Of a stretch of 64,000 bases of DNA, positions 31,680 to 38,239 are shown one piece after another. A program made the position numbers and the translations under genes. Within the stretch, counting starts at the first letter, position 1. Each line of letters starts with the position of its first letter. The notes beneath the pieces were generated by a model, which saw only the letters and a program-made list of their open reading frames with translations, did no database searches and was not told where the DNA came from. The DNA is from Bog-756 sp963696495. Its GTDB lineage: Bacteria > Actinomycetota > Acidimicrobiia > Acidimicrobiales > RAAP-2. The stretch covers positions 372,001-436,000 of the forward strand of contig CAVOKJ010000004.1 of NCBI GenBank assembly GCA_963696495.1, in the 5' to 3' direction.

Positions 31680-32419
31680 CCGATCATCGGGCAGCTTATA
31701 AGGCCGGGAGTGGGACGGATCAACACGGTGGACGAGTGGGTCATCGAGGTTCGAGCGCCATCATGGTCAGCACTGTGGGGATCTGTTTCTCCGCCTTTTT
31801 TGAAGCAGCCAGCTGTCGACAGTGGTGGGCGAGTGCCGGTTCGTCCCAAGTGGATTCGATGTGATTCACGAGGCCAGCGGCGTACATGACATCGATCTGC
31901 CGATGGGTTCATAGGTTGCCGAGTAGGCAACACACCGGGCCGTGGCGCTCAGCGAGTACACGAGGGGGGGTTGATTCGACGCCACCTCCATTGCCCTCCA
32001 TTGCCAACGACAACCGCCCTAGCCATTTGGAAATCGTAGATTCCACGAGTGGCACGAGTGCCGATCGCACGGATCGAGCGTCGACGCCGGTGAGGACGCT
32101 GGTGTCGACGGGTTGGGTCAGCGCCACGGGTCATTTCGATGGTCAGTGCTTCCCAGAAGGCCTCGACATCATCGAGGTGCCCACGTAGCGACCACCGCCC
32201 GTTCGTCCCGCCAGACGACCCGGTCGTCGGGACCTAGCGTGAACAATCACTGACGAAAGAATGAACCTTGCATGAACACGACGCATTCATGACGAACGAA
32301 ACAGGCCTAGAAACAGGCGACGAGGGAATCGCCACTGGCGATCTCACCGGTCCACCGCTACTCTCAGCGACGATTCAACTGCATAGTGCAACACTTACCC
32401 ACCAGTCGGAGGTCGGCGA
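31680..32419. other. Long stretch without a supportable gene
   Basis: About 740 bases, less GC-rich than the genome average. A minus-strand frame around 31950-32180 contains peptide-like runs in two phases (HLDDVEAFWEALTIEM; TSVLTGVDARSVRSALVPL), which might be the remnant of a frameshifted gene, but no family is recognised. CATGAA...TTCATG at about 32271-32291 is a small inverted repeat before the zinc-ribbon gene. Confidence 0.45.
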
Positions 32420-32581
32420 ATGAGTGAGCACGCGGTGGTTCAAGAGTGTCCCCGATGTGGGTCGGTTGAGGTTCCAACCCTGATCGTCAGGGGTGAACCT
32501 GACGATGGGGTGAGCCTCCGATGTCACGACTGTGGCAGTGAGTGGTCGACTGAGCCGTCCTCACGGCTTCGCGCTTCGTAA
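32420..32581 (+). CDS. Tiny zinc-ribbon protein, copy 1 (53 aa)
   Basis: A 53-residue protein with two CxxC knuckles: Cys10/Cys13 in CPRCGS and Cys35/Cys38 in CHDCGS, the spacing of a single zinc ribbon, followed by EWSTEPSSRLRAS. It should bind one zinc and could touch nucleic acid or a protein partner. The bases CGGAGGTCGGCGA directly before its ATG occur again before the next paralogue at 32710. The two products share CP.CGS..VPTL.V and the tail RLR.AS, so they arose by tandem duplication. Too short to be found by length. Confidence 0.75.
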   Translation: MSEHAVVQECPRCGSVEVPTLIVRGEPDDGVSLRCHDCGSEWSTEPSSRLRAS

Positions 32582-32709
32582 CGACCTCTTGGGCCTTCTG
32601 CACTCCTGTTATCGGACAGGAGAGAAATGGGGGGAGGGTTCACTTCGTCGTCGAGGTGCGCGACACTGGGTGCAAAGTGATAATCAGCCGCCAGGTCGGA
32701 GGTCGGCGA

Positions 32710-32877
32710 ATGTCGGAGCGTGAAGTGTTTCGTGTCTGCCCGGACTGTGGGTCGCAAGACGTGCCCACCCTGGTCGTGGGCAGCTCGGCAACAGCCGATA
32801 GAGGGATGGGCTGGCGTTGCCGTACCTGCAACTGTTCTTGGACGGACGAGCAGTCGCGTTTGCGCCGAGCGTCCTAG
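32710..32877 (+). CDS. Tiny zinc-ribbon protein, copy 2 (55 aa)
   Basis: A 55-residue paralogue of the gene at 32420. Cys10/Cys13 (CPDCGS) and Cys37/Cys40 (CRTCNC) make the ribbon, with an extra Cys42. Shared parts are the MSE start, VPTL.V after the first knuckle, W after the second, and RLRRAS at the end. Its ribosome-site region (CGGAGGTCGGCGA before ATG) is identical to that of copy 1. Divergence between the knuckles is large, so the duplication is not recent or the middle is under weak constraint. Confidence 0.75.
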   Translation: MSEREVFRVCPDCGSQDVPTLVVGSSATADRGMGWRCRTCNCSWTDEQSRLRRAS

Positions 32878-33145
32878 GACCGGATACGCGCTGGCTCGGC
32901 CGCACATGCCATTACGGTGCGCGGCCATCGGCGCCCTCTGAACTCCCCGTAGGACCGGAGTAGCACCCTAGTAGTGGCGGCATCACCATCGTCGTGCCAC
33001 ACCCACCGCGGTCGCCCGGGCTTGGCCACCCCGCTCGCGCTCGTAGCGAGCAGAGATGCGTTCATAGGACGTGGAAGGCACCTCGTCGATCATCGGCACG
33101 TCGCCGCCGGCGCCAGACGGTGGTGTGGCGCCTCCGGAGCCGGCG
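32878..33145. other. Gap after the zinc-ribbon pair
   Basis: About 270 bases between the zinc-ribbon gene and the DinB remnant. No gene features on either strand. Confidence 0.4.
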
Positions 33146-33329
33146 CTAGGTGTGTTGTACACCCACGTAGAGCACGTTCCGGTAACCCGCAAGGATGTGG
33201 GCCACGATGTCGGGGGCGGTCCACTCCTCGCACGGGGACTGCGTACCCCACTGGTCGGGAGCGACGGACTCGACTGCAGCATCGACGCCAGCCGACACCA
33301 CTCGGTAGTTGTCCTGGACTTGGGTTTAT
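33146..33329 (-). pseudogene. Remnant of a mycothiol-dependent DinB-like (TIGR03086-type) gene
   Basis: On the minus strand one frame reads DNYRVVSAGVDAAVESVAPD, then QWGTQSPCEEWTAPDIVAHI and LAGYRNVL, which is the N terminus of TIGR03086-type DinB proteins (Q-W-x-x-x-(T/S)-P-C-x-x-W...H). It ends at a TAG after about 60 codons, where a full gene would have about 190. A perfect AGGAGG (33334-33339) sits before ATA at 33329 rather than ATG, and a frame change is needed to join that start to the DinB frame. So start, frame and length are all broken. Confidence 0.7.
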
Positions 33330-33487
33330 GTCGCCTCCTGATATTGCCGAAAGTGCGCTTCTCGACCAGCCAATTAGGCTCACGCTGCCGACGGTCAAGT
33401 GCAGGCGGCCGAACGTCAGGGACCGAAACCGGGAAGGTTGTCTGAGCGGAGCCAAAGGCGCCCCGGACGCCAGGACAGAGGCGATCT

Positions 33488-33811
33488 TCAACTGATCACG
33501 CGGTAGTGGAGGTGGACAACGCTGTTGGCAAATCGTCCCTCATCGAGCAGCTCAAGCCGCGTCCGGATCTCGCTCGGCAGAGCCTGCTTTCCACCTCCCA
33601 CCAGTATCGGATTGAGGAGGAGATGACACTCGTCAATCAAGCCGGCCCGAAACGCAAGCGATGCCAACTCGGCACCAGCAATGGTCAGGTCACTTTCCGC
33701 TGACGACTTCATCTTCCCGATCATCTCGGGATCGAACGCAATGCGTAGGGCAGTGTCATGGGTGATTCTGCGCTTGCCGTGGACGATCTCGTTGATACGC
33801 CGCTGACTCAG
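33488..33811 (-). pseudogene. In-frame chimera: HigA antitoxin fragment joined to a DHFR-like C-terminal fragment
   Basis: The minus-strand frame after a TAA at about 33812 has 107 codons. Residues 1-24 read LSQRRINEIVHGKRRITHDT and ALRI, the helix-turn-helix core of HigA-type addiction-module antitoxins. From residue 25 the frame becomes FDPEMIGKMKSS, then DLTIAGAELASLAFRAGLIDECH, VGGGKQALP and VVHLHYR, the C-terminal half of RibD/DHFR-family reductases. Neither part is complete, and no normal start codon is present for the whole frame (CTG at 33811; the first ATG is inside). It looks like a deletion join between two genes. Confidence 0.7.
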
Positions 33812-33824
33812 TTAAGGTCGGGAG

Positions 33825-35318
33825 ATGGGCCGCGAAGTGGTCACGGGATACTGCTGGCCGCAATCAGTGCGCCCGGGTGACCAGGTCGGTCTGCATATGT
33901 CGTCGTCCGCTGGGCGATCGGTGCGTGTCGAGGTGGCGCGGGTCGGAGCGACCCGGGAGGTCGTGTTCAGTTCTGACGCGGTGGCCGCCGAGGAGCAGGA
34001 GACGCCGAAGGATGCCTCCTCGGCTGGGTGCGACTGGCCGATCGCTCACACCCTGGACGTCGGCCCTGGTTGGCGGTCGGGCTACTACGAAGTGGTCATG
34101 GAGATCGACGTTGGCAACAAGGTGCGGCGCGACTACGCGTTCTTTGTCGTGCGCCCAGCTTCCGGAGCGCGGATCGTGCTGGCGCTGGCGACCAATACGT
34201 GGCACGCCTACAACGACTTTGGCGGATCGAACCTGTACACCGGAAGCACCCACGTTGCCATGCAGCGGCCGATGGAGGCGGGCTACCTCCACAAGCCACC
34301 GGGCAAAGGACGTCGCGTCACGGGCACGGGCGCGCCCGATCCGCAGAATGCCGCGCATGTCGGCTATCTCCAGCTGAACCATCTGTCGGGCTATGCCGGT
34401 TCGGCCGGATGGCCCGATTGGGAGCTCCCGTTCATCGAGTGGGCCGAACGCGAGGACTTCGAGATCGGCGTGTGCACCAATGCTGATCTCGAAGAACACC
34501 CTGAGGTGCTCGACGGTGCGAGCCTCTATCTGTCCGTCGGCCACGACGAGTACTGGTCTCGTGGAATGCGCGACACGGTTGAAGCATTCATCGCTGGCGG
34601 TGGCAATGCCGCGTTCTTCTCCGGCAACACGTCGTTGTGGCAGGTCCGCATTGAGGGCGACGAGCATGACGTGATGGTCGGGTACAAGGGATTCTTCAAA
34701 GACGACCCACTAATGGCAACCGACCGCGAGGCAGAGGTCACGACGTTCTGGTCGGATGTGATCGTCGGTCGCCCCGAGAACCACATGACCGGTGTCTCGT
34801 TCACGCGCGGCGGCTATCACCGCATCGGTCGCAACGTGACCGCCGGACTCGGCGGCTACACCGTGTACCGCGCCGGTCACTGGATCTTCGACGGCACCGG
34901 GATCGGTTATGGCGACGTCCTCGGCGCCGAGGCGACCGTAGTCGGCTACGAGTGCGACGGATGCGCGTTCACCTTCCGGGATGGGCTGCCGTACCCGACC
35001 GGTGAGGACGGTACGCCGTCGACCTTCGAGATCCTGGGCACGTGCCCGACCCAGCATTTCACACGGGAGACAGCACCTCGTCCCCCCAAGCCGGGAGAGC
35101 CGAGCGAGTTGGAGTACATCGCATCACGTGTATTCGGGACCCGCGAGCCCGAGGCGATCGAGCGCATCCGCCACGGCCACGCCGTCCTGGGTGCTTACAC
35201 GAACGAGTTCGGCGCCACCGTGGTGACGTCGGGGTCCACCGACTGGGCCCACGGGCTGGCACAGCGAGACCCGCAGATTGAACAGATCACCCGGAACGTG
35301 CTGACGCGGCTGGGCTAG
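33825..35318 (+). CDS. N,N-dimethylformamidase large-subunit-like protein
   Basis: A 497-residue protein resembling the large (beta) subunit of N,N-dimethylformamidase: an N-terminal beta-sandwich part (about 1-110), then ALATNTWHAYNDFGGSNLYTG, GYLQLNHLSG, LSVGHDEYWSRGMRDTVEAFIAGGGNAAFFSGNTSLWQVR, and the C-terminal GSTDWAHGL. Family enzymes use a mononuclear iron; the precise ligands are not assigned here. No small-subunit gene is adjacent, so the substrate and activity are uncertain. ATG with AGGTCGGGAG before it. Its upstream edge touches the HigA-DHFR chimera. Confidence 0.8.
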   Translation: MGREVVTGYCWPQSVRPGDQVGLHMSSSAGRSVRVEVARVGATREVVFSSDAVAAEEQETPKDASSAGCDWPIAHTLDVGPGWRSGYYEVVMEIDVGNKVRRDYAFFVVRPASGARIVLALATNTWHAYNDFGGSNLYTGSTHVAMQRPMEAGYLHKPPGKGRRVTGTGAPDPQNAAHVGYLQLNHLSGYAGSAGWPDWELPFIEWAEREDFEIGVCTNADLEEHPEVLDGASLYLSVGHDEYWSRGMRDTVEAFIAGGGNAAFFSGNTSLWQVRIEGDEHDVMVGYKGFFKDDPLMATDREAEVTTFWSDVIVGRPENHMTGVSFTRGGYHRIGRNVTAGLGGYTVYRAGHWIFDGTGIGYGDVLGAEATVVGYECDGCAFTFRDGLPYPTGEDGTPSTFEILGTCPTQHFTRETAPRPPKPGEPSELEYIASRVFGTREPEAIERIRHGHAVLGAYTNEFGATVVTSGSTDWAHGLAQRDPQIEQITRNVLTRLG

Positions 35319-35363
35319 CTATCTAGCGCGGCGACCCAGGCCTCGTCGGTGGACAGGTCGGGC

Positions 35364-36542
35364 TCAGGGAACCTGTCGGACTGGTGTGCGAGAACGGCCT
35401 TCGAGCACCAACCGTCCGTCGGGTTCGAAGGCGACGGCGACGTCCCCGGAGAGCACTCGCCGAATGGGATCGCCGGCGATGGATCCGCGCCAGCCCTGAT
35501 CGAGTCGACTGGGCTCACCGGACACCAACTGAGCGATGTCCGCCCTGGTGGCAAGGAGGCTCTGGTCGAATTGCAGCTCGTCGGCGATCTGGCGCACGAG
35601 GCCGGTGCACACGGCCACTGCGGCCGGGGACGCCCTGGACTCGGCGGCGTCCGGCGGGAGTCGCAGTTCGTCAGAGGTCACGTTCCGGCCGCGATCGACC
35701 GCGCCGAGGATTGCAGCGGCCGCGCCCTTGGCCAGATGGCGAGCGTCGACGCCACGGAGCTTCTCGAGATCCTGACGGTTGCGCGGTGGCCGTTGGGCGA
35801 TGGTGAGGATCGCCAGATCCGATAGGACGCTGCGACGCGGTCGGTCGACCTCGGCCGCCCGTTCTTCCCGCCAAGCTGCCACCTCCTGGGCCACTCCCCG
35901 TGATCGGCCGGTGAGTCTGCGCGTATCACCCACTTTCCACCAGGCCTCCTGGGGCACGACGTCGCGCCGTCTGTTGGCCAGCACCTGGGAGCACTCCTCC
36001 ACCGCCCAGGCGAGTCGCCCCCGCTCCTCGAGCTGGTCGACCATGCAGGAGCGCAGAGCCAGCAGGTGACGGACGTCCCCCTCGGCGTAGGCGAGCTGGC
36101 TGGGAGGGATGGGCCGGTTGAGCCAGTCGGACAATTGGTCCGTCTTGGGAAGCGTGACCCCGAGGACCTGTTCGACCAATCGGGCCAGTGACGGTGTGGA
36201 CATTCCCAGGAACCCCGCGGCGATCTGGGTGTCGAACACGGAGGCCGGAGCTGCCCCGCAGGCGGCTCGGAGCACGTCGATGTCCTGGCCGGCCGCATGG
36301 GCGACCGCGGTGCCCGGCCCGGCGAAGAGGTGGCCCAGTGGCGAGGGGTCGACGGCCAGGGGGTCGACCAACACCACCTCGTCCGCCCACCCCAACTGGA
36401 TCAAGGCCAACTTCGGCCAGTAGGTGCGCTCGGTGTGGAATTCGGTGTCGACGGCGTAAAATTCCTCTCCGGCCAATTCGTCGCAGATTGCCGCCAGCCG
36501 ATCGGGGCCTGTGATCAGTGCACGCGCAGGGACGGTGGTCAT
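35364..36542 (-). CDS. rnd: Ribonuclease D (DEDDy exonuclease with HRDC)
   Basis: A 392-residue 3'-5' exoribonuclease. Exo I is AVDTEFHTE (Asp32, Glu34), Exo II HAAGQDIDVL, Exo III YAEGDVRHLL with the Tyr of the DEDDy class; all metal ligands are visible. An HRDC domain (about 210-290, ERAAEVDRPRRSVLSDLAILTIAQRPPRNRQDLEKLRGV) and a second helical HRDC-like domain follow. It trims tRNA and other stable RNA 3' ends. ATG at 36542. It converges with the dimethylformamidase-like gene with a 45-base gap. Confidence 0.9.
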   Translation of the reverse strand: MTTVPARALITGPDRLAAICDELAGEEFYAVDTEFHTERTYWPKLALIQLGWADEVVLVDPLAVDPSPLGHLFAGPGTAVAHAAGQDIDVLRAACGAAPASVFDTQIAAGFLGMSTPSLARLVEQVLGVTLPKTDQLSDWLNRPIPPSQLAYAEGDVRHLLALRSCMVDQLEERGRLAWAVEECSQVLANRRRDVVPQEAWWKVGDTRRLTGRSRGVAQEVAAWREERAAEVDRPRRSVLSDLAILTIAQRPPRNRQDLEKLRGVDARHLAKGAAAAILGAVDRGRNVTSDELRLPPDAAESRASPAAVAVCTGLVRQIADELQFDQSLLATRADIAQLVSGEPSRLDQGWRGSIAGDPIRRVLSGDVAVAFEPDGRLVLEGRSRTPVRQVP

Positions 36543-36667
36543 CGACAGGAACGTACTCCAGCCGGAGTGCGCCGCCGACCATAGGGACGGGGCCGGGCCC
36601 CGAGCGGGGCATCCGGACAACCGTCGCACCCGACCATGGGACAGTCGCCTTCGTCTTGTGGTCCCAG

Positions 36668-36841
36668 CTACTCGACCCTGATGGGGCTGTCGGCAGGCGA
36701 AATCTGTTTCGCCCACAGGTGCCTCCAGGTCAACCCGGCCAGCAGGACGGCTCCGGCGACGCCGGTGACTGCGGCGGTCACGACGAAGACCTCGAACGAA
36801 GCACCACCGGCGATGTGACCTTGCTCGATCTCGGTAACCAT
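36668..36841 (-). CDS. Possible small single-TM protein (57 aa)
   Basis: An ATG at 36841 on the minus strand opens 57 codons: a short acidic N terminus (MVTEIEQGH), one hydrophobic helix (about 16-38, FEVFVVTAAVTGVAGAVLLAGL) and a basic, then polar tail (WRHLWAKQ...). The shape is that of a small inner-membrane protein. No ribosome site is close to the ATG and no family is recognised. It lies before two other small membrane genes on the opposite strand. Confidence 0.5.
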   Translation of the reverse strand: MVTEIEQGHIAGGASFEVFVVTAAVTGVAGAVLLAGLTWRHLWAKQISPADSPIRVE

Positions 36842-36951
36842 GACAAGTCACATACCCAGCTCCGACCGGGATGAATCCGTGGGCGTGATGGAGGTTTGCG
36901 ATTGTCGGCTTGCGGGTAGCGCCGAAGCACCCTGAGATCGGAGGTAGGTAG

Positions 36952-37200
36952 ATGGTTGGGGGACTGACGGCAAGCATCGTTTCGTTCGTAGTCGGGGCGG
37001 TACTCGACTTTGCGCTGACAACGAATCCGGATCAGCACGGCTTCAATCTTCATACCGTCGGGGTGATCCTGATGATCGTCGGTGCGGTCGGCGCCCTCTG
37101 CTCGGTGATCGGACTGGTGGGCACTGGCGTACGGCGTCACAGAACTGTGGTGGACGACGGAAGAGGCAACGTCGTTCGGCGTGACGACACCTACATCTAG
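36952..37200 (+). CDS. DUF6458-type small membrane protein
   Basis: An 82-residue protein with two membrane helices: GGLTASIVSFVVGAVLDFAL, an outer loop, and LHTVGVILMIVGAVGALCSVIGLV, then a basic cytoplasmic tail (RRHRTVVDDGRG). The T-V-G-V-I-L-M-I-V-G-A-V-G core and RTVV tail are characteristic of this actinobacterial family of unknown function. GGAGGTAGGTAG leads straight into the ATG. The last six codons, stop included, are duplicated in tandem (37183-37218). Confidence 0.8.
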   Translation: MVGGLTASIVSFVVGAVLDFALTTNPDQHGFNLHTVGVILMIVGAVGALCSVIGLVGTGVRRHRTVVDDGRGNVVRRDDTYI

Positions 37201-37218
37201 GACGACACCTACATCTAG
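37183..37218 (+). repeat. Perfect tandem duplication of 18 bases at the gene end
   Basis: GACGACACCTACATCTAG occurs twice back to back. The first copy ends the DUF6458-type gene; the second is in the same phase behind the stop. Confidence 0.95.
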
Positions 37219-37278
37219 ACGGCCTCACTCGAAGCAGCCGGACATCGTCACGATAGAAAGTGAGAAGGAGAATTTCAG

Positions 37279-37443
37279 ATGGTTATCCTGTTGGCACTCT
37301 TGTTGGTTCTGATCTTTGCCGGGCTCGGCTTCACGCTCCACGTCCTGTGGATCGTGGCTGGTGTCCTCCTGGTCCTGTGGCTCATCGGCTTCGTCCTCGG
37401 CCGCGGTGAGGGGGCCGGGAGGCATGGCTTTTATCGCTGGTAG
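37279..37443 (+). CDS. Small hydrophobic protein (54 aa)
   Basis: A 54-residue very hydrophobic protein: MVILLALLLVLIFAGLGF, then VLWIVAGVLLVLWLIGFVLG and a polar tail ending FYRW. This is the layout of the 'hydrophobic protein' widespread in Streptomyces and relatives, with a W-Y-R-W-type end. Function unknown. AAGGAGAA lies 7-14 bases before the ATG. It follows the DUF6458-type gene by 80 bases in the same direction, so the two may be co-transcribed. Too short to appear as a long ORF. Confidence 0.75.
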   Translation: MVILLALLLVLIFAGLGFTLHVLWIVAGVLLVLWLIGFVLGRGEGAGRHGFYRW

Positions 37444-37570
37444 CGACGGATGGCCTGCAGTGTGCCCTGCCGGCTGTCTGTTTTGCTGGTGCGGGGTGGG
37501 CGTGAGGTCACCACAGGTGGACTGATCGGGTTCCGATGCCGCTTCCGATGAGCGAAAGTAGGATTCGGAT

Positions 37571-37990
37571 ATGGAACTCGGACGCGCTCTGACCTTCGCT
37601 GCCAATCATCGGAACGCGCTACTCACCACGCTGCGCCGGGATGGCCGGCCGCAGCAGTCGGTCGTCTTCTACCTGCTCGACGACGACCGCTTCACGATCT
37701 CGCTGACGGCCGACCGCGCCAAGACGAAGAACCTCCGACGAGATCCGCGCGCTGCGCTGTTCGTACCCGGCGACGACGTCTTTGTGTGGGTCGGATTCGA
37801 CGGTCACGTCGAGCTCAGCCCTGTGGCCACGAACCCGGATGACGAGGTGGTGGGGCGGCTCGTCGACTACTACCGACGGGCCAACGGCGAGCACGATGAC
37901 TGGGCTGCCTACCGGCAGGCGATGGTCGACGATCAGAGGCTCGTCGCCACGTTCATCGCCACCTCGGCCACCGGGATACTCCCTGACTGA
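37571..37990 (+). CDS. PPOX-class F420-dependent enzyme
   Basis: A 139-residue split-barrel protein: ALTFAANHRNALLTTLRRDGRPQQSVVFYLLDDDRFTISLTADRAKTKNLRRDPRAALFVPGDDVFVWVGFDGHVELS. The TADRAKTKNLRRDPRAAL segment is the cofactor-binding run of the Rv1155-like class that binds F420. Substrate unknown. AGGATT precedes the ATG. It is the third PPOX protein in the window; no flavin or F420 biosynthesis gene is near. Confidence 0.83.
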   Translation: MELGRALTFAANHRNALLTTLRRDGRPQQSVVFYLLDDDRFTISLTADRAKTKNLRRDPRAALFVPGDDVFVWVGFDGHVELSPVATNPDDEVVGRLVDYYRRANGEHDDWAAYRQAMVDDQRLVATFIATSATGILPD

Positions 37991-38226
37991 GGGGGCCATC
38001 GCCAGGCCCACCGGCCGTTCTCCCTCGATATCGCCGGCGTGCCTCGACGGATACGCCAGGTCTGGAAGCGACCTGCCCCGCCCCGCCGGAGCTGCGCCCG
38101 GGAGTGTCCGAAACTCAGCGTCTTCGACCGTTGATCCCGGCTCGTTCACGGTCCGTTCATGCAAAGATCACACTGCGGGGGCCCACGGCGTGTCTTCCGG
38201 CCCTATCGGGCGGGTGATCCGGCCCG

Positions 38227-38232
38227 TACCGT
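38227..38232 (+). promoter_or_regulatory. -10 box of the pyruvate-kinase-like gene
   Basis: TACCGT, 7 bases before the GTG at 38240. Confidence 0.5.
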
Positions 38233-38239
38233 TGACAGT

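Noticed and set aside
31909..32188. Possible frameshifted gene on the minus strand
   Set aside because: Two phases show peptide-like runs, but neither matches a family, and no start or ribosome site is convincing.
35319..35363. Short inverted repeat GCTAG/CTAGC between converging genes
   Set aside because: Only 5 bp of stem and no T tract; too weak to call a terminator.
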